The notes under the pieces are model-generated. The model saw only the letters and a list, made by a program, of their open reading frames with translations. It was not told the origin of the DNA and made no database searches. From contig JAHJNN010000001.1 in the NCBI GenBank assembly GCA_018820765.1, positions 1 to 64,000 of the forward strand: a DNA stretch of 64,000 bases, written 5' to 3'. Every line of letters starts with the position of its first letter. Within the stretch, counting starts at the first letter, position 1. Origin of the DNA: Gammaproteobacteria bacterium. Its GTDB lineage: Bacteria > Pseudomonadota > Gammaproteobacteria > Burkholderiales > Thiobacillaceae. Shown here piece after piece: positions 1 through 10,109 of this stretch. A program made the translations under genes and the position numbers.

Positions 1-126
1 AAGGGACGGGCCGGCCAAGCTTCAATCCAGCCGGGCGCATCCCTTTGTCGCGAGCCGCTTGCAGTGAACGACACTGCGGCGCGGCTCGCTCCGCGGCCTG
101 CATCCCGAATCGGCCTCGTCGCGGGC

Positions 127-396
127 GTGAAATTAGTGTTAACACGCCCTAGGACGCTCACCCTCTACACCCGGGCGGGCTGCCCGCTGTGCGAGGAGAT
201 GGCGGCAGAGGTCCGCGCGCTGATCGCGGGAACCGGCCACAACCTGGGCTATGTCGACGTGGATGCCGATCCCTTGCTCAAGGCCCAATATGGCTGGGAG
301 GTGCCGCTGCTGTTCGACGGCGATGTCGAGATTTGCCGCCACCAGATCAATCTGCCCGCGTTTCAGGAATGGCTGCGCCTGAATTCAGGGCCCTGA
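127..396 (+). CDS. Glutaredoxin-like thioredoxin-fold protein
   Basis: A small thioredoxin-fold protein of about 89 residues with a CPLC active-site motif inside LTLYTRAGCPLCEEM, followed by YVDVDADPLL and VPLLFDG. These are typical of the short glutaredoxin family (DUF836-like) found next to lepA in betaproteobacteria. It probably acts in cytoplasmic thiol-disulfide exchange; the substrate is unknown. I chose the GTG at 127 because the family begins a few residues before the LTLY strand. A GTG at 64 would add 21 residues of low-complexity sequence and cannot be excluded. No strong ribosome-binding site is visible for either start. A terminator-like hairpin follows, 45 bp after the stop. Confidence 0.75.
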   Translation: MKLVLTRPRTLTLYTRAGCPLCEEMAAEVRALIAGTGHNLGYVDVDADPLLKAQYGWEVPLLFDGDVEICRHQINLPAFQEWLRLNSGP

Positions 397-441
397 TGAC
401 ACCAAAATCCGTTAAAATTCGGGGTCTTATCGAATCCCTGT

Positions 442-469
442 CGGGCACGTAAGCGTGCCCGTTTTGTTG
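442..469 (+). terminator. Hairpin plus T-run abutting the lepA start
   Basis: A perfect 8-bp stem, CGGGCACG (442-449) and CGTGCCCG (454-461), with a TAAG loop is followed by TTTTGTTG. It has the form of an intrinsic terminator but ends exactly where the lepA GTG begins. It could end transcription from the glutaredoxin gene, attenuate lepA, or hide the lepA start region. No Shine-Dalgarno is visible between it and the start codon. Confidence 0.6.
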
Positions 470-2268
470 TGTCCCAAAATCTGATCCGCAATTTTTCCAT
501 CATCGCCCACATCGACCACGGCAAGTCCACGCTGGCCGACCGCTTGATCCAGTTTTGCGGCGGCCTGTCCGAGCGCGAAATGGAGGCGCAGGTGCTCGAT
601 TCGATGGACCTGGAGAAGGAACGCGGCATCACCATCAAGGCGCAGACCGCCGCGCTCACCTACAAGGCGCAGGACGGCCAGACCTATCGCCTGAACCTGA
701 TCGACACCCCCGGCCACGTCGATTTTTCCTATGAAGTCAGCCGCTCGCTCTCGGCCTGCGAAGGCGCATTGCTGGTGGTCGATGCCTCGCAGGGGGTGGA
801 AGCGCAGACCGTGGCCAACTGCTATACCGCGATCGATCTCGGCGTCGAGGTGATCCCGGTGCTGAACAAGATCGACCTGCCGGCGGCCGACCCCGACCGC
901 GTGGCGGAAGAGATCGAGGACATCGTCGGGCTGGATGCGAGCGACGCGGTGCGCGCCTCGGCCAAGTCCGGCATCGGCATTCCCGAAATCCTCGAAGTGG
1001 TGGTGAAGCAGGTGCCGCCGCCGCGCGGCAAGGAGGACGCGCCGCTGAAGGCGCTGATCATCGACTCGTGGTTCGACAACTATGTCGGCGTGGTGATGCT
1101 GGTGCGGGTGGTCGATGGCGTGCTCAAACCCAAGGACAAGATCCGCTTCATGGCCAGCGGGGCGCAGCACCTGACCGAGCACGTCGGCGTGTTCACCCCG
1201 AAGTCGGTCGACCGCCCGCAGCTCTCGGCGGGCGAAGTGGGTTTTGTCATCGCCGGCATCAAGGAACTCAAGTCGGCCCAGGTGGGCGACACCATCACCC
1301 TGCTCGACCGGCCCGCCAGCGAACCGCTGCCCGGCTTCAAGAAGGTGCAGTCGCAGGTGTTTGCCGGGCTGTATCCGGTCGAGTCGCACGACTTCGAGGC
1401 CTTGCGCGACGCGCTGACCAAGCTGCAGCTGAACGATGCGGCGCTGCAGTTCGAGCCGGAAGTCAGCCAGGCTTTAGGATTTGGCTTCCGCTGCGGCTTT
1501 CTCGGCCTCTTGCACATGGACATCGTGCAGGAGCGGCTGGAACGCGAGTACGACATGGATCTCATCACCACCGCGCCGACGGTGGTGTACGAAGTGCTGA
1601 TGAAGGACGGCACCCTGATCAACGTCGAGAACCCGTTCAAGCTGCCCGACTTGTCGAAGATCGAGGAAATCCGCGAGCCCATCATCACCGCGACGATTTT
1701 CGTGCCGGAAGAATTCGTCGGCAACGTGATCACCCTGTGCAACCAGAAGCGCGGCATGCAGCTCGACATGCAGTATCACGGCCGCCAGGTGATGCTGCGC
1801 TACGACCTGCCGATGAACGAAGTCGTGATGGACTTCTTCGACAAGCTGAAGTCGACCAGCCGCGGCTATGCTTCGCTCGACTACGAATTCAAGGAATACC
1901 GCGCGGGCGACCTGGTCAAGCTCGACATCCTGGTCAACAATGAAAAGGTCGACGCGCTGTCCCTGATCGTGCACCGTGCCACCAGCGTCTATCGCGGTCG
2001 CGAACTCGCCTCCAAAATGCGCGAACTGATTCCGCGCCAGATGTTCGACGTGGCGGTGCAGGCGGCGATCGGCGCCAACATCATCGCGCGCGAGAACGTC
2101 AAGGCGCTGCGCAAGAACGTGCTCGCCAAGTGCTACGGCGGCGACATCACGCGCAAGAAGAAGCTCTTGGAAAAACAGAAGGCCGGCAAGCGCCGCATGA
2201 AGCAGGTCGGCAACGTCGAAATCCCGCAGGAAGCCTTTCTTGCGATCCTCCAGGTCTCGGACAAGTAA
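469..2268 (+). CDS. lepA: Elongation factor 4 (LepA), ribosome back-translocase GTPase
   Basis: Translational GTPase that acts on stalled or mistranslocated ribosomes. It has 599 residues, the normal family length. Visible motifs are the G1 loop [10 protein letters not shown] near residue 15, [14 protein letters not shown] and SAKSGIG, followed by the EF-G-like domains III and V and the LepA-specific C-terminal domain with [18 protein letters not shown]. The GTG start at 469 gives the standard [13 protein letters not shown] beginning. lepB follows after 2 bp, the usual lepA-lepB operon. The start lies directly after a stem-loop with no recognisable Shine-Dalgarno. Confidence 0.97.
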   Translation: MSQNLIRNFSIIAHIDHGKSTLADRLIQFCGGLSEREMEAQVLDSMDLEKERGITIKAQTAALTYKAQDGQTYRLNLIDTPGHVDFSYEVSRSLSACEGALLVVDASQGVEAQTVANCYTAIDLGVEVIPVLNKIDLPAADPDRVAEEIEDIVGLDASDAVRASAKSGIGIPEILEVVVKQVPPPRGKEDAPLKALIIDSWFDNYVGVVMLVRVVDGVLKPKDKIRFMASGAQHLTEHVGVFTPKSVDRPQLSAGEVGFVIAGIKELKSAQVGDTITLLDRPASEPLPGFKKVQSQVFAGLYPVESHDFEALRDALTKLQLNDAALQFEPEVSQALGFGFRCGFLGLLHMDIVQERLEREYDMDLITTAPTVVYEVLMKDGTLINVENPFKLPDLSKIEEIREPIITATIFVPEEFVGNVITLCNQKRGMQLDMQYHGRQVMLRYDLPMNEVVMDFFDKLKSTSRGYASLDYEFKEYRAGDLVKLDILVNNEKVDALSLIVHRATSVYRGRELASKMRELIPRQMFDVAVQAAIGANIIARENVKALRKNVLAKCYGGDITRKKKLLEKQKAGKRRMKQVGNVEIPQEAFLAILQVSDK

Positions 2269-2270
2269 AC

Positions 2271-3080
2271 ATGAACTTTGCGCTCATTCTTTTCATCGCG
2301 CTGGCCGTCACCGGCGGCATCTGGCTACTCGACGCGCTGCTGCTGAAACGCTACCGCGACAAAGACGTTCGCGAACCGCTGCTGGTCGAATACGCCAAGA
2401 GCTTCTTTCCGGTCATCCTGGTGGTGTTCGGCCTGCGCTCCTTCCTGGTCGAGCCGTTCAAGATCCCGTCCGGGTCGATGATGCCGACCCTGCTGATCGG
2501 CGACTTCATCCTGGTCAACAAATACACCTATGGCATCCGCCTGCCGGTGATCAACCAGAAAGTCGTGCAACTGAACAATCCCGAGCGCGGCGACGTCATG
2601 GTGTTCCGCTACCCGGCCGATCCCGGCCTCGATTACATCAAGCGCGTGGTCGGCGTTCCGGGCGACGTGGTCGAATACCGCAACAAGCAGCTCAGCATCA
2701 ACGGCCGGCCGGTGCCAAGCGCCAGCACCGGCACCTACAGCTATGTCGGCAACGGCCTCAACTACGTTACGGCCATGGTGTACGACGAGCATCTCAACGG
2801 CGTCGGCCACACCATGATGACCGAGCCGGGCAAGCCCGCGGTGTACCCGCCGCAGGTAGTGGACTTCCCCTATCGCGAGAACTGCTCCTACAATGCCGAC
2901 GGCGAAGGCTTCGTCTGCAAGGTGCCGCAGGGACACTATTTCATGATGGGCGATAACCGCGATGCCAGCAACGACAGCCGCTACTGGGGCTTTGTCCCGG
3001 ACGAGAACATCGTCGGCAAGGCCTTTTTCATCTGGATGAGCTTCGACGATTTCGGCCGCATCGGCACCACCATTCGATAA
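2271..3080 (+). CDS. lepB: Signal peptidase I
   Basis: Membrane-anchored serine protease that removes signal peptides from exported preproteins on the periplasmic side of the inner membrane. It is 269 residues long. Two N-terminal hydrophobic segments (about residues 2-20 and 43-60) are followed by the catalytic Ser motif PSGSMMPTL and the Lys motif YIKRVVGVPGD, giving the Ser-Lys dyad, then the GDNRDASNDSRYWG box. The ATG at 2271 is 2 bp after the lepA stop. The internal insertion holding two cysteines (NCSY and FVCKV) is common in betaproteobacterial LepB. Confidence 0.97.
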   Translation: MNFALILFIALAVTGGIWLLDALLLKRYRDKDVREPLLVEYAKSFFPVILVVFGLRSFLVEPFKIPSGSMMPTLLIGDFILVNKYTYGIRLPVINQKVVQLNNPERGDVMVFRYPADPGLDYIKRVVGVPGDVVEYRNKQLSINGRPVPSASTGTYSYVGNGLNYVTAMVYDEHLNGVGHTMMTEPGKPAVYPPQVVDFPYRENCSYNADGEGFVCKVPQGHYFMMGDNRDASNDSRYWGFVPDENIVGKAFFIWMSFDDFGRIGTTIR

Positions 3081-3089
3081 GGAGACATC

Positions 3090-3479
3090 ATGCACTGCGT
3101 ACGCCCCATGCAATCCAAGCAACGTGGCCTCACCATGTTCGGCTTCCTGTTCGTCGCCATCGTGGTGATGGCTGTGGCCCTGCTGGCAATGAAGCTGGTG
3201 CCGGCCTACATCGAGTTCTTCTCGGTGAAGAAAATCCTCGCCACCATGGGGCAGGATCCCGAAGTCCGGTCGAAAAGCAATGCCGAGATCCGTGACAGTT
3301 TTTCGAGGCGCGCCAACACCGGCTATGTCACCGTGGTGAAGCCGCAGGACCTCAGCATCGACCGCAGCGGCGGCGCTCCGGTGATTTCCGCCGAATACGA
3401 ATTCCGCACCAAGCTCGTCGGCAATGTCAGCCTGGTGGTCGATTTCAGCACCAGCAGCGATTCCAGCGCCACCCCTTGA
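3090..3479 (+). CDS. DUF4845 single-pass membrane protein
   Basis: A 129-residue protein with one N-terminal hydrophobic segment (about residues 16-36) and a C-terminal extracytoplasmic domain. It matches the DUF4845 family that commonly sits between lepB and rnc in beta- and gammaproteobacteria. Its function is unknown; the fold and placement resemble a type IV pilin-like or membrane-tethered accessory. A strong AAGGAG lies 7 bp before the ATG at 3090. Its TGA stop overlaps the TTG start of rnc, so the two are translationally coupled. Confidence 0.85.
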   Translation: MHCVRPMQSKQRGLTMFGFLFVAIVVMAVALLAMKLVPAYIEFFSVKKILATMGQDPEVRSKSNAEIRDSFSRRANTGYVTVVKPQDLSIDRSGGAPVISAEYEFRTKLVGNVSLVVDFSTSSDSSATP

Positions 3480-4156
3480 ACAATCCCTTGCTGAACCAGC
3501 GCCTGCAGCAGGCGCTGGGCTACACCTTTACCCGCGCCGACCTTCTGACCCAGGCGCTGACGCACCGCAGCTACGGCGCGACGAACAACGAACGGCTCGA
3601 ATTCCTCGGCGACTCGGTGCTGAACTGCACGGTTGCCCGCGCGCTCTACGATGCGTTTCCCGATCTGCCGGAAGGCAGCCTGTCGCGCCTGCGCGCCAAC
3701 CTGGTGCGGCAGGAAACCCTGGCCGAGATTGCGGTGACGCTGAAGCTGGGCGACAGCCTGCGCCTGGGCGAGGGCGAACTCAAGAGCGGCGGCTTCCGCC
3801 GCCCCTCGATCCTGGCCGATGCGCTCGAATCGCTGTTCGGTGCGGTTTTTCTGGACGCCGGATTCGATGCGGCCGAGCGCGTAGTGCGCGGCCTGTTCGA
3901 TCCGCTGGTCGCGCAGATCGACCCCAAGGCGTCGGGCAAGGACCCCAAGACCCAGTTGCAGGAAATGCTGCAGTCGCGCCGTCTGCCATTGCCGGACTAC
4001 CGGCTGGTCGACACCCAGGGCGAGGCGCACGACCAGAGCTTCACGGTCGAATGCGTACTCGCCAAACCCGTGCTCAGCACGCGCGGCGTCGGCAAGAGCC
4101 GCCGCGCCGCCGAACAGGAGGCCGCACGCCAGGCGTGCGCCGCGTTGCAAAAATGA
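3476..4156 (+). CDS. rnc: Ribonuclease III
   Basis: Double-strand-specific endoribonuclease for rRNA maturation and mRNA turnover. It is 226 residues, the normal length. The signature [12 protein letters not shown] is near residues 39-50. The second catalytic patch [13 protein letters not shown] lies near 113-125, and the C-terminal dsRNA-binding domain ends in [14 protein letters not shown]. The start is TTG at 3476, overlapping the upstream TGA (TTGA). The stop overlaps the era ATG (ATGA). The coupled rnc-era pair is conserved in proteobacteria. Confidence 0.96.
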   Translation: MNNPLLNQRLQQALGYTFTRADLLTQALTHRSYGATNNERLEFLGDSVLNCTVARALYDAFPDLPEGSLSRLRANLVRQETLAEIAVTLKLGDSLRLGEGELKSGGFRRPSILADALESLFGAVFLDAGFDAAERVVRGLFDPLVAQIDPKASGKDPKTQLQEMLQSRRLPLPDYRLVDTQGEAHDQSFTVECVLAKPVLSTRGVGKSRRAAEQEAARQACAALQK

Positions 4157-5037
4157 ACGAATTCAAATGTGGTCTCATCGCCATCGTCGGCCGCCCCAAC
4201 GTCGGCAAATCGACGCTGCTCAACCGCATCGTCGGGCAGAAAGTCAGCATCACCTCGCGCAAGGCGCAAACCACGCGCCACCGGGTGATGGGCATCCACA
4301 CCACCGACGAGGCGCAGTTCGTGTTCGTCGATACACCGGGATTCCAGACCCGCCACACCAGCACCATGAACCGCGCGATGAACAAGCGCGTGCGCGAAAC
4401 CCTGTCGGATACCGACGTGGTGATGATGCTGATCGAAGCCGGCCGCTTGAAGAAGGAAGATCGCCAGGTGATGGAGCTGCTGCCCAAGGACCGCCCGCTG
4501 ATCCTGGTGGTGAACAAGATCGATCACGTCAAGGATCGCGCCGAGCTGATGGCGTGCCTGCAGGAAGCTGCCGCCGCGCACGCGTTTACCGAGATCGTCC
4601 CGGTGTCGGCCAAGCAGGGCAGCAACCTCGACGAACTGCTGAAGACCCTGCAGACCCATCTGCCGGAAAATCCGCCGCTGTTCGAGGAGGACGACGTCAC
4701 CGACCAGACCGAACGCCAGTTGGCCGCCGAGCTGATCCGCGAGAAGGTGTTCCGCCTGTGCGGCGAGGAAATCCCCTACGCGGTGGCGGTGACCATCGAC
4801 AAGTTCGAGGAGGAGGGCAACCTGCGCCGCATCTTCGCCACCATCCTGGTCGACCGCGACAGCCACAAGCCGATCATCATCGGCAAGGGCGGCGAGAAGC
4901 TCAAGACCATCTCCACCCAGGCGCGCCTCGACATGGAGCGTGCGTTCGACAGCAAGGTGTACCTGGAGGTCTGGGTGAAAGTGAAGGGCGGTTGGGCCGA
5001 CGACGTGCGCATGCTGAAATCGCTGGGAATCGATTGA
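4153..5037 (+). CDS. era: GTPase Era, 30S assembly factor
   Basis: Essential GTPase that binds 16S rRNA near its 3' end and checks 30S subunit maturation. It is 294 residues long. The GTPase domain has GRPNVGKST (G1), DTPGFQ (G3), NKID (G4) and SAK (G5). The C-terminal KH domain carries [11 protein letters not shown]. The ATG at 4153 overlaps the rnc stop. The longer upstream reading in this frame is only the shadow of rnc. Confidence 0.97.
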   Translation: MNEFKCGLIAIVGRPNVGKSTLLNRIVGQKVSITSRKAQTTRHRVMGIHTTDEAQFVFVDTPGFQTRHTSTMNRAMNKRVRETLSDTDVVMMLIEAGRLKKEDRQVMELLPKDRPLILVVNKIDHVKDRAELMACLQEAAAAHAFTEIVPVSAKQGSNLDELLKTLQTHLPENPPLFEEDDVTDQTERQLAAELIREKVFRLCGEEIPYAVAVTIDKFEEEGNLRRIFATILVDRDSHKPIIIGKGGEKLKTISTQARLDMERAFDSKVYLEVWVKVKGGWADDVRMLKSLGID

Positions 5038-5077
5038 AAATACTTTTCCGCGAAGGACGCGGATAACGGTTTTTTGA

Positions 5078-5800
5078 ATGTCTGACGCCCGCATCAACAA
5101 CGAACCCGGCTTCATCCTCCACACCTATCCCTTCAAGGAAACCAGCGTGGTGGCGGAAGTGTTCACCCGTGGCCATGGGCGCGTCGCGCTGATCGCGCGC
5201 GGCGCGCGCCGGCCGGCATCCGCGCTGCGCGGCCTGATGCAGCCGTTCACCCCGCTCCTGCTGTCGTGGTTCGGCAAGTCCGACCTGAAAACCCTGCATG
5301 CCGCCGAATGGCAGGGCGGCCTGATCGCGCCGCAGGGGCGCGCGCTGATGTGCGGGTTTTACCTCAACGAACTGCTGCTGCGCCTGCTGGCGCGCGGCGA
5401 TGCGCACGAGGCGCTGTATGAGCGCTACACGGAAACCCTGGGTCTGCTCGCGGGCGAAGGCGGCGACTACGAAAAAATCCTGCGTCGCTTCGAGAAAAAT
5501 CTGCTCGCCGAGATTGGCTATGGCGCCACTTTCGACCATGAAGCCGATACCCGCGCCCCGATCGAAGCCGCCGCCCGCTACGTCTTCCAGCCCGAGCGCG
5601 GCGCGCTGCAAGCCGGCGGGCAGCATGGCTGCCCCGTTTCCGGGCAGACCCTGCTCGATCTCGCAGCCGACCGCTTCGACAACCCCACTACGCTTATCGA
5701 GGCCAAGGCGCTGATGCGCACCCTGATCAACCACACCCTCGGCGCGAAGCCGCTTTATACTCGCCAACTGTTGCGCGAACTCACCGACTTATCACCATGA
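5078..5800 (+). CDS. recO: DNA repair protein RecO
   Basis: Recombination mediator of the RecFOR pathway that helps load RecA on SSB-coated single-stranded DNA. It is 240 residues. The N-terminal OB fold includes [15 protein letters not shown] and [11 protein letters not shown]. The rest is the helical C-terminal domain with [13 protein letters not shown]. It starts 40 bp after era, following a weak CCGCG/CGCGG hairpin (5048-5062) and a T6 run, so expression may drop slightly between era and recO. Its stop overlaps the pdxJ ATG. Confidence 0.93.
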   Translation: MSDARINNEPGFILHTYPFKETSVVAEVFTRGHGRVALIARGARRPASALRGLMQPFTPLLLSWFGKSDLKTLHAAEWQGGLIAPQGRALMCGFYLNELLLRLLARGDAHEALYERYTETLGLLAGEGGDYEKILRRFEKNLLAEIGYGATFDHEADTRAPIEAAARYVFQPERGALQAGGQHGCPVSGQTLLDLAADRFDNPTTLIEAKALMRTLINHTLGAKPLYTRQLLRELTDLSP

Positions 5801-6555
5801 GCATCTATCTCGGCGTCAACATCGACCACATCGCCACCCTGCGCCAGGCGCGCAAGACCCGCTACCCCAGTCCGGTCGAGGCCGCGCTCGCGGCCGAAAC
5901 CGCCGGTGCCGATTCGATCACCCTGCACCTCAGGGAAGACCGCCGCCACATCCAGGATGCCGACGTCGCCATCCTGCGCCAGGTGCTGAAAACCAAGATG
6001 AACCTGGAAATGGCCGTCACCGAGGAGATGCTCGGCATCGCCGTCGCCACTCTGCCGCAGGACGTCTGCCTGGTTCCCGAAAAGCGCGAGGAACTGACCA
6101 CCGAAGGCGGCCTCGACGTGAAGGGCCAGTTGCCGAAAATGACCGATGCCTGCAAGCGGTTGCGTGAGGCCGGCATCCGCGTCTCGCTCTTCATCGACCC
6201 CGATTTTGCTCAGATCGACGCCGCGCTCGCGGCCGGCGCGCCGGTGGTCGAGATCCACACCGGCGCTTATGCCGATGCCGCGACCGATGCCTCGCGCATG
6301 GTCGAATTCGAGCGCATCCGCAAAGCGGTGGCCTACGGCTGCAGCATCGGCCTGACGGTCAACGCCGGACACGGCCTGACCTACCACAACGTGCAGCCGA
6401 TTGCGGCGCTGCCCGGCATCCACGAACTCAACATCGGCCATGCGATCGTCGCGCAGGCGCTGTTCGTGGGCTGGAAGGAGGCGGTGTCGGAGATGAAGCG
6501 GTTGATGGTGGAGGCGGCGCGCCAGGATCAGCGGCGCCTGTCCCACCACCAGTAG
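5797..6555 (+). CDS. pdxJ: Pyridoxine 5'-phosphate synthase
   Basis: Catalyses the last step of de novo vitamin B6 synthesis, condensing 1-deoxyxylulose 5-phosphate with 3-amino-2-oxopropyl phosphate. It is 252 residues. Family motifs are [50 protein letters not shown] VEIHTGAYA and [10 protein letters not shown]. The ATG overlaps the recO TGA (ATGA). The acpS gene that often follows pdxJ is absent; the last 28 bp instead overlap a convergent DedA gene. Confidence 0.96.
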   Translation: MSIYLGVNIDHIATLRQARKTRYPSPVEAALAAETAGADSITLHLREDRRHIQDADVAILRQVLKTKMNLEMAVTEEMLGIAVATLPQDVCLVPEKREELTTEGGLDVKGQLPKMTDACKRLREAGIRVSLFIDPDFAQIDAALAAGAPVVEIHTGAYADAATDASRMVEFERIRKAVAYGCSIGLTVNAGHGLTYHNVQPIAALPGIHELNIGHAIVAQALFVGWKEAVSEMKRLMVEAARQDQRRLSHHQ

Positions 6556-7124
6556 CCGCCGATGATGAGCGCGACGAAGGCGATGACACCCACGGTGATG
6601 AGGTGCTGGTATTCCCGGATCAGCGCTTCGTTGCCGCCGAGGAAGTAGCCGAAGAGAGTCAGCACGAGCGACCACAGCCCCGCGCCGAGGCTGGTGTAGA
6701 ACGCGAAGGCGCCGAAGTTCATGCGCGTCAGCCCGGCGGGAATGGAAATCAGGTGGCGGATGCCGGGGATGAGGCGGCCGGTAAAGGTCGAGACCGCGCC
6801 GTGGCGGGCGAAGAAGGCGTCGGTCTTGTGCAGCAGTTCGGGACGCACGAAGAAGTAGCGGCCCCAGCGTTCGAGGAAGGGGCGCCCCAGCCATATCGAC
6901 ACAGCGTAGTTGAACGACGCGCCGACCAGGCTGCCGAAGGTCGATGCCAGCACGATCAGCCCGAAGTTCATCTGCCCCTGATGCGCGAGGTAGCCCGCCG
7001 GGATCAGCACCAGTTCGCTCGGCACCGGCAGCACGGTGGATTCCAGCGCCATCAGGATGAAGATACCGGTGTAGCCCCAGTCGTTGACGGTGGCGAGGAT
7101 CCAGGTGATGAAGTCGTGGAGCAT
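6528..7124 (-). CDS. DedA-family (VTT) inner-membrane protein
   Basis: A 198-residue polytopic membrane protein of the DedA/SNARE-associated (VTT) family, whose better-studied members act as undecaprenyl-phosphate or phospholipid flippases and help keep the proton-motive force. Motifs include [19 protein letters not shown]-type [16 protein letters not shown], and FxRxGxxxVxxxR-type [14 protein letters not shown]. It is the last gene after secF. Its start is separated from the secF stop only by palindromic repeat a, so no Shine-Dalgarno is visible before the ATG at 7124. The 3' end overlaps pdxJ tail to tail. Confidence 0.9.
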   Translation of the reverse strand: MLHDFITWILATVNDWGYTGIFILMALESTVLPVPSELVLIPAGYLAHQGQMNFGLIVLASTFGSLVGASFNYAVSIWLGRPFLERWGRYFFVRPELLHKTDAFFARHGAVSTFTGRLIPGIRHLISIPAGLTRMNFGAFAFYTSLGAGLWSLVLTLFGYFLGGNEALIREYQHLITVGVIAFVALIIGGYWWWDRRR

Positions 7125-7130
7125 TTGCAG

Positions 7131-7244
7131 GGGCTAGGGGTCAGGATTCAGGATTCAGGGGAAGTGCGGCTTCGCCGCGCATGAAAATCAGAAAGGCGAG
7201 GAGCACAACCACCCTGACCCCTGGCCCCTGAATCCTGATCCCTA
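7131..7244. repeat. Intercistronic heptad palindrome, copy a
   Basis: A large imperfect palindrome. The left arm is GGGGTCA-GGATTCA-GGATTCA, the core GTGCGGCTTCGCCGCGC, and after a spacer containing AGCACAACC the right arm is CCTGACCCCTGGCCCCTGAATCCTGATCC. It is one of four related copies in the window. It spans the whole secF-dedA gap, contains the secF TAG stop at its edge, and ends 6 bp from the dedA ATG. Core and spacer match copy c closely, in the same orientation. Confidence 0.85.
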
Positions 7245-8174
7245 GACAACCGCCTCTTCCTTCTTCTCCACCGGCTTGATGAAGTGCTCGCGCTTGACGC
7301 CGAACATCAGCAGCAGGGGGCTGGCGACCAGCACCGACGAGTAGATGCCGAACATGATGCCGATGGTGAGCGCGAGCGCGAAGTTGTGCAGCGCCTCGCC
7401 GCCGAAGAACAGCATCGACAGCACCATGATCTGGGTCGAACCGTGGGTGATGATGGTGCGGCTCATGGTGCGGGTGATGGCGTCGTCGATGATGTGCGGG
7501 ATGGTGGCGCCGCGCAGCTTGCGGATGTTCTCGCGGATCCGGTCGAATACCACCACCGATTCGTTGACCGAATAGCCCAGCACCGCCAGCACGCCGGCCA
7601 GCACGGTCAGCGTGAACTCCCACTCGAAGAAGGCGAACACGCCGAGGATGATGACGATGTCGTGCATGTTGGCGAGCATGCCTGCCACCGCAAAGCGCCA
7701 TTCGAAGCGGATCGCGAGATAGGCCATGATGCCGAAGGCGACCACCAGCAGCGCCAGCGCGCCGCTGTCGTAGAGCTCCTTGCCGACCTGCGGGCCGACG
7801 AAGTCGACACGCTTCAGTTCGACTGTGGCGTCGGCTGCCGTGAGCGCGGCCATCACGCGGTTGCTGGTTTCTGCGGCATTGGCCTGGCCCTGGTTGGGCA
7901 GGCGGATCAGCACATCGCGGCTGGTGCCGAAGTTCTGCACCGAGATCTCGGATAGCCCGGTCTTTTCCAGCGTGCTGCGGACGCCCTGCAGGTCGGCGGC
8001 CTGGCTGTAGCTGACCTCGATCACGGTGCCGCCGGTGAAGTCGACGCCCAGATTGAGGCCACGGTCCCACAGCGCCCACACGGAAAACAGGAAGGTGAGC
8101 AGCGAAATGGCTGTGGTCGCCTTCCCCCAGCTCATGAAGGGGATGGTTCTCTTGAACGGGAAAAATTCCAGCAT
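7242..8174 (-). CDS. secF: Sec translocon accessory protein SecF
   Basis: Inner-membrane RND-like subunit that, with SecD, uses the proton-motive force to pull proteins out of SecYEG. It is 310 residues with six predicted membrane segments. Motifs are the N-terminal FKRTIPFMSW, GLNLGVDFTGGT, DIVIILGVFAFFEWEF and SVNESVVVFDRIREN. I chose the ATG at 8174 because it gives the normal SecF beginning and lies 10 bp after the secD stop; sequence further upstream is secD read in another frame. The stop codon falls in palindromic repeat a. Confidence 0.96.
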   Translation of the reverse strand: MLEFFPFKRTIPFMSWGKATTAISLLTFLFSVWALWDRGLNLGVDFTGGTVIEVSYSQAADLQGVRSTLEKTGLSEISVQNFGTSRDVLIRLPNQGQANAAETSNRVMAALTAADATVELKRVDFVGPQVGKELYDSGALALLVVAFGIMAYLAIRFEWRFAVAGMLANMHDIVIILGVFAFFEWEFTLTVLAGVLAVLGYSVNESVVVFDRIRENIRKLRGATIPHIIDDAITRTMSRTIITHGSTQIMVLSMLFFGGEALHNFALALTIGIMFGIYSSVLVASPLLLMFGVKREHFIKPVEKKEEAVV

Positions 8175-8184
8175 GACTAAACCC

Positions 8185-9999
8185 TTAGATCGAGACTTTG
8201 GCCAGCCGCGCCTGGCGGCCATAGCTGAGGTTGACCATGGCGCGCGACACGGTGACGGCGCTGAACATGGAGGTGAGGATACCCAGGCACAGCACCACGG
8301 CGAAGCCGCGTACCGGGCCGGAGCCGAGCCAGAACAGCGCAACGCCGGCGATCAGCGTGGTCAGGTTGGAGTCGAGAATGGTGCCCCAGGCGCGGTCGTA
8401 GCCGGCGTGGATGGCGGCCTGCGGCGTGGCGCCGTTGCGCAGTTCTTCGCGGATGCGTTCGTTGATCAGCACGTTGGCGTCGATCGCCATGCCCAGTGTC
8501 AACGCAATAGCCGCCATGCCGGGCAGGGTGAGCGTGGCCTGCATCATCGACAACAAGGCAACCAGGAAGAAGCCGTTGATGGCGAGCGCGACCGACGAGA
8601 CCAGCCCGAACATGCGGTAGTAGATGACCATGAAGGCGACCACCGCAAAGAAGCCCCAGATGTTGGATTGGAAGCCCTTGGCGATGTTCTCGGCGCCCAT
8701 GCTGGGGCCGACGGTGCGTTCCTCGACGATCTGCATCGGCGCCGCGAGTGCGCCGGCGCGCAGCAGCAGCGCGACGTCGGAGGCTTCCTGCGCGGTTTCC
8801 ATGCCGGTGATCTGTACCCGGCCGCCGCCGATTTCCTCGCGGATCACCGGCGCGGTGATCGCTTCGGCACGGCCCTTTTCGATCAGCAGGATGGCCATGC
8901 GCTTGTTGACGTTCTCGCGCGTCACGTCCTTGAATATGCGTGCGCCCTTGCCGTCCAGGCTGATGTGCACCGCAGCCTGGCCGCTGGTGTTGTCGAAGCC
9001 CGGCGACGCGTCGGTGATCGAATCGCCGGTCAGCACCACGTCTTTTTTCACCGCAATCAGCCCGCCATCGCGGCTCGGCACGATTTCCGCGCCGAATGGC
9101 GCCTGGCCCTGCGCCAGTGCCTGCGGGTCGGCCAGCTCGTCGACCATGCGGATTTCCAGGGTGGCGGTGCGGCCGAGAATGTCCTTGGCCTTGGCGGTGT
9201 CCTGCACGCCGGGCAGCTGCACCACGACGCGGCTGGCGCCCTGCTGCTGGATCACCGGTTCGGCGACGCCGAGTTCGTTGACGCGGTTGCGCAGCGTGGT
9301 GATGTTCTGCTGCAGGGCAAATTCCTGCACCTTGGTTTCGGTTTCCGGCTTCAGGCGCGCGGTGAGGGTGAAGCCCTCGGCCAGATCTTCGGGGGTGAGC
9401 GCCAGCTCGGTGAACACCGTGCCCAGCTTGTTGATGGCGGCGTCGCGCTGATCGCGGGTGGCGAAATGCACGGTGACCGCATTGCCTTCGCGGGTGATGC
9501 GGCCGTAGCGGATTTTGTCGCTGCGCAGCTCGGTGCGGAAATCGTTCTGGTAACGGATGGCGGCTTTTTCCAGCGCGGCCTGCATGTCGACTTCGAGCAG
9601 GAAATGCACGCCGCCGCGCAAGTCCAGGCCGAGGTACATCGGCAGCGCGCTGATCGAGGACAGCCAGTCAGGCGAGGCCGACACCAGGTTCAGCGCCACG
9701 GTGTAGCGCTCGCCCAGGCCGTTCTGCAGCACATCCTTGGCCTTGATCTGCACGTCGGTGCTGGCAAAGCGCGTCTTGATGCTGTTGCCTGCCAGCTCCA
9801 CCCCGCTGTACGGGACGCTGGACGCCTTCAGCAGCGACTCCACCTTGCCCAGGAGCGCAGTATCGACCTTTTCAGTGGTGCGCACCGGCGACACCTGAAC
9901 CGCAGGCACTTCGCCGAAAAAGTTGGGCAGGGTGTACAGGAAGGCGACCACCAGCGTGATGCCGATGAGAATGTATTTCCAGAGGGGGAAGCGGTTCAT
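8185..9999 (-). CDS. secD: Sec translocon accessory protein SecD
   Basis: The larger SecDF subunit, 604 residues. A first membrane helix (about 9-26) is followed by the periplasmic P1 region containing LGLDLRGGVHFLLEVD, and the C-terminal RND domain has six helices with GMAIDANVLINERIREEL. It acts late in protein export together with SecF and YajC. The ATG at 9999 lies just 3 bp from palindromic repeat b, which fills the yajC-secD gap, so no Shine-Dalgarno is evident. Confidence 0.97.
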   Translation of the reverse strand: MNRFPLWKYILIGITLVVAFLYTLPNFFGEVPAVQVSPVRTTEKVDTALLGKVESLLKASSVPYSGVELAGNSIKTRFASTDVQIKAKDVLQNGLGERYTVALNLVSASPDWLSSISALPMYLGLDLRGGVHFLLEVDMQAALEKAAIRYQNDFRTELRSDKIRYGRITREGNAVTVHFATRDQRDAAINKLGTVFTELALTPEDLAEGFTLTARLKPETETKVQEFALQQNITTLRNRVNELGVAEPVIQQQGASRVVVQLPGVQDTAKAKDILGRTATLEIRMVDELADPQALAQGQAPFGAEIVPSRDGGLIAVKKDVVLTGDSITDASPGFDNTSGQAAVHISLDGKGARIFKDVTRENVNKRMAILLIEKGRAEAITAPVIREEIGGGRVQITGMETAQEASDVALLLRAGALAAPMQIVEERTVGPSMGAENIAKGFQSNIWGFFAVVAFMVIYYRMFGLVSSVALAINGFFLVALLSMMQATLTLPGMAAIALTLGMAIDANVLINERIREELRNGATPQAAIHAGYDRAWGTILDSNLTTLIAGVALFWLGSGPVRGFAVVLCLGILTSMFSAVTVSRAMVNLSYGRQARLAKVSI

Positions 10000-10000
10000 T

Positions 10001-10104
10001 GTCAGGGGTCAGGGATCAGGAGTCAGGGGGCAGGGGGCAGGGGTCAGGTTTTGAGGGTTCGCGGCCTTGGCCGCTCATTCCCTGATCCCTGAATCCTGAC
10101 CCCT
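10001..10104. repeat. Intercistronic heptad palindrome, copy b
   Basis: The left arm is built of GGGGTCA, GGGATCA, GGAGTCA and GGGGGCA heptads. The core is GCGGCCTTGGCCGC and the right arm CCCTGATCCCTGAATCCTGACCCC. The copy fills the gap between the yajC stop (10110) and the secD start (9999). It is the short form, without the AGCACAA spacer present in copies a and c. An RNA hairpin from it would sit directly before the secD start codon. Confidence 0.85.
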
Positions 10105-10109
10105 TGTTC

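Noticed and set aside
1..126. Open frames at the left edge, including one that stops at 67 and overlaps a GTG at 64.
   Set aside because: Too short to recognise, and the upstream gene is outside the window. It could be the tail of the gene before the glutaredoxin but nothing in it identifies a family.
8026..10092. A long plus-strand frame opposite secD and secF.
   Set aside because: Antisense shadow of secD-secF with no domain and no ribosome-binding site.
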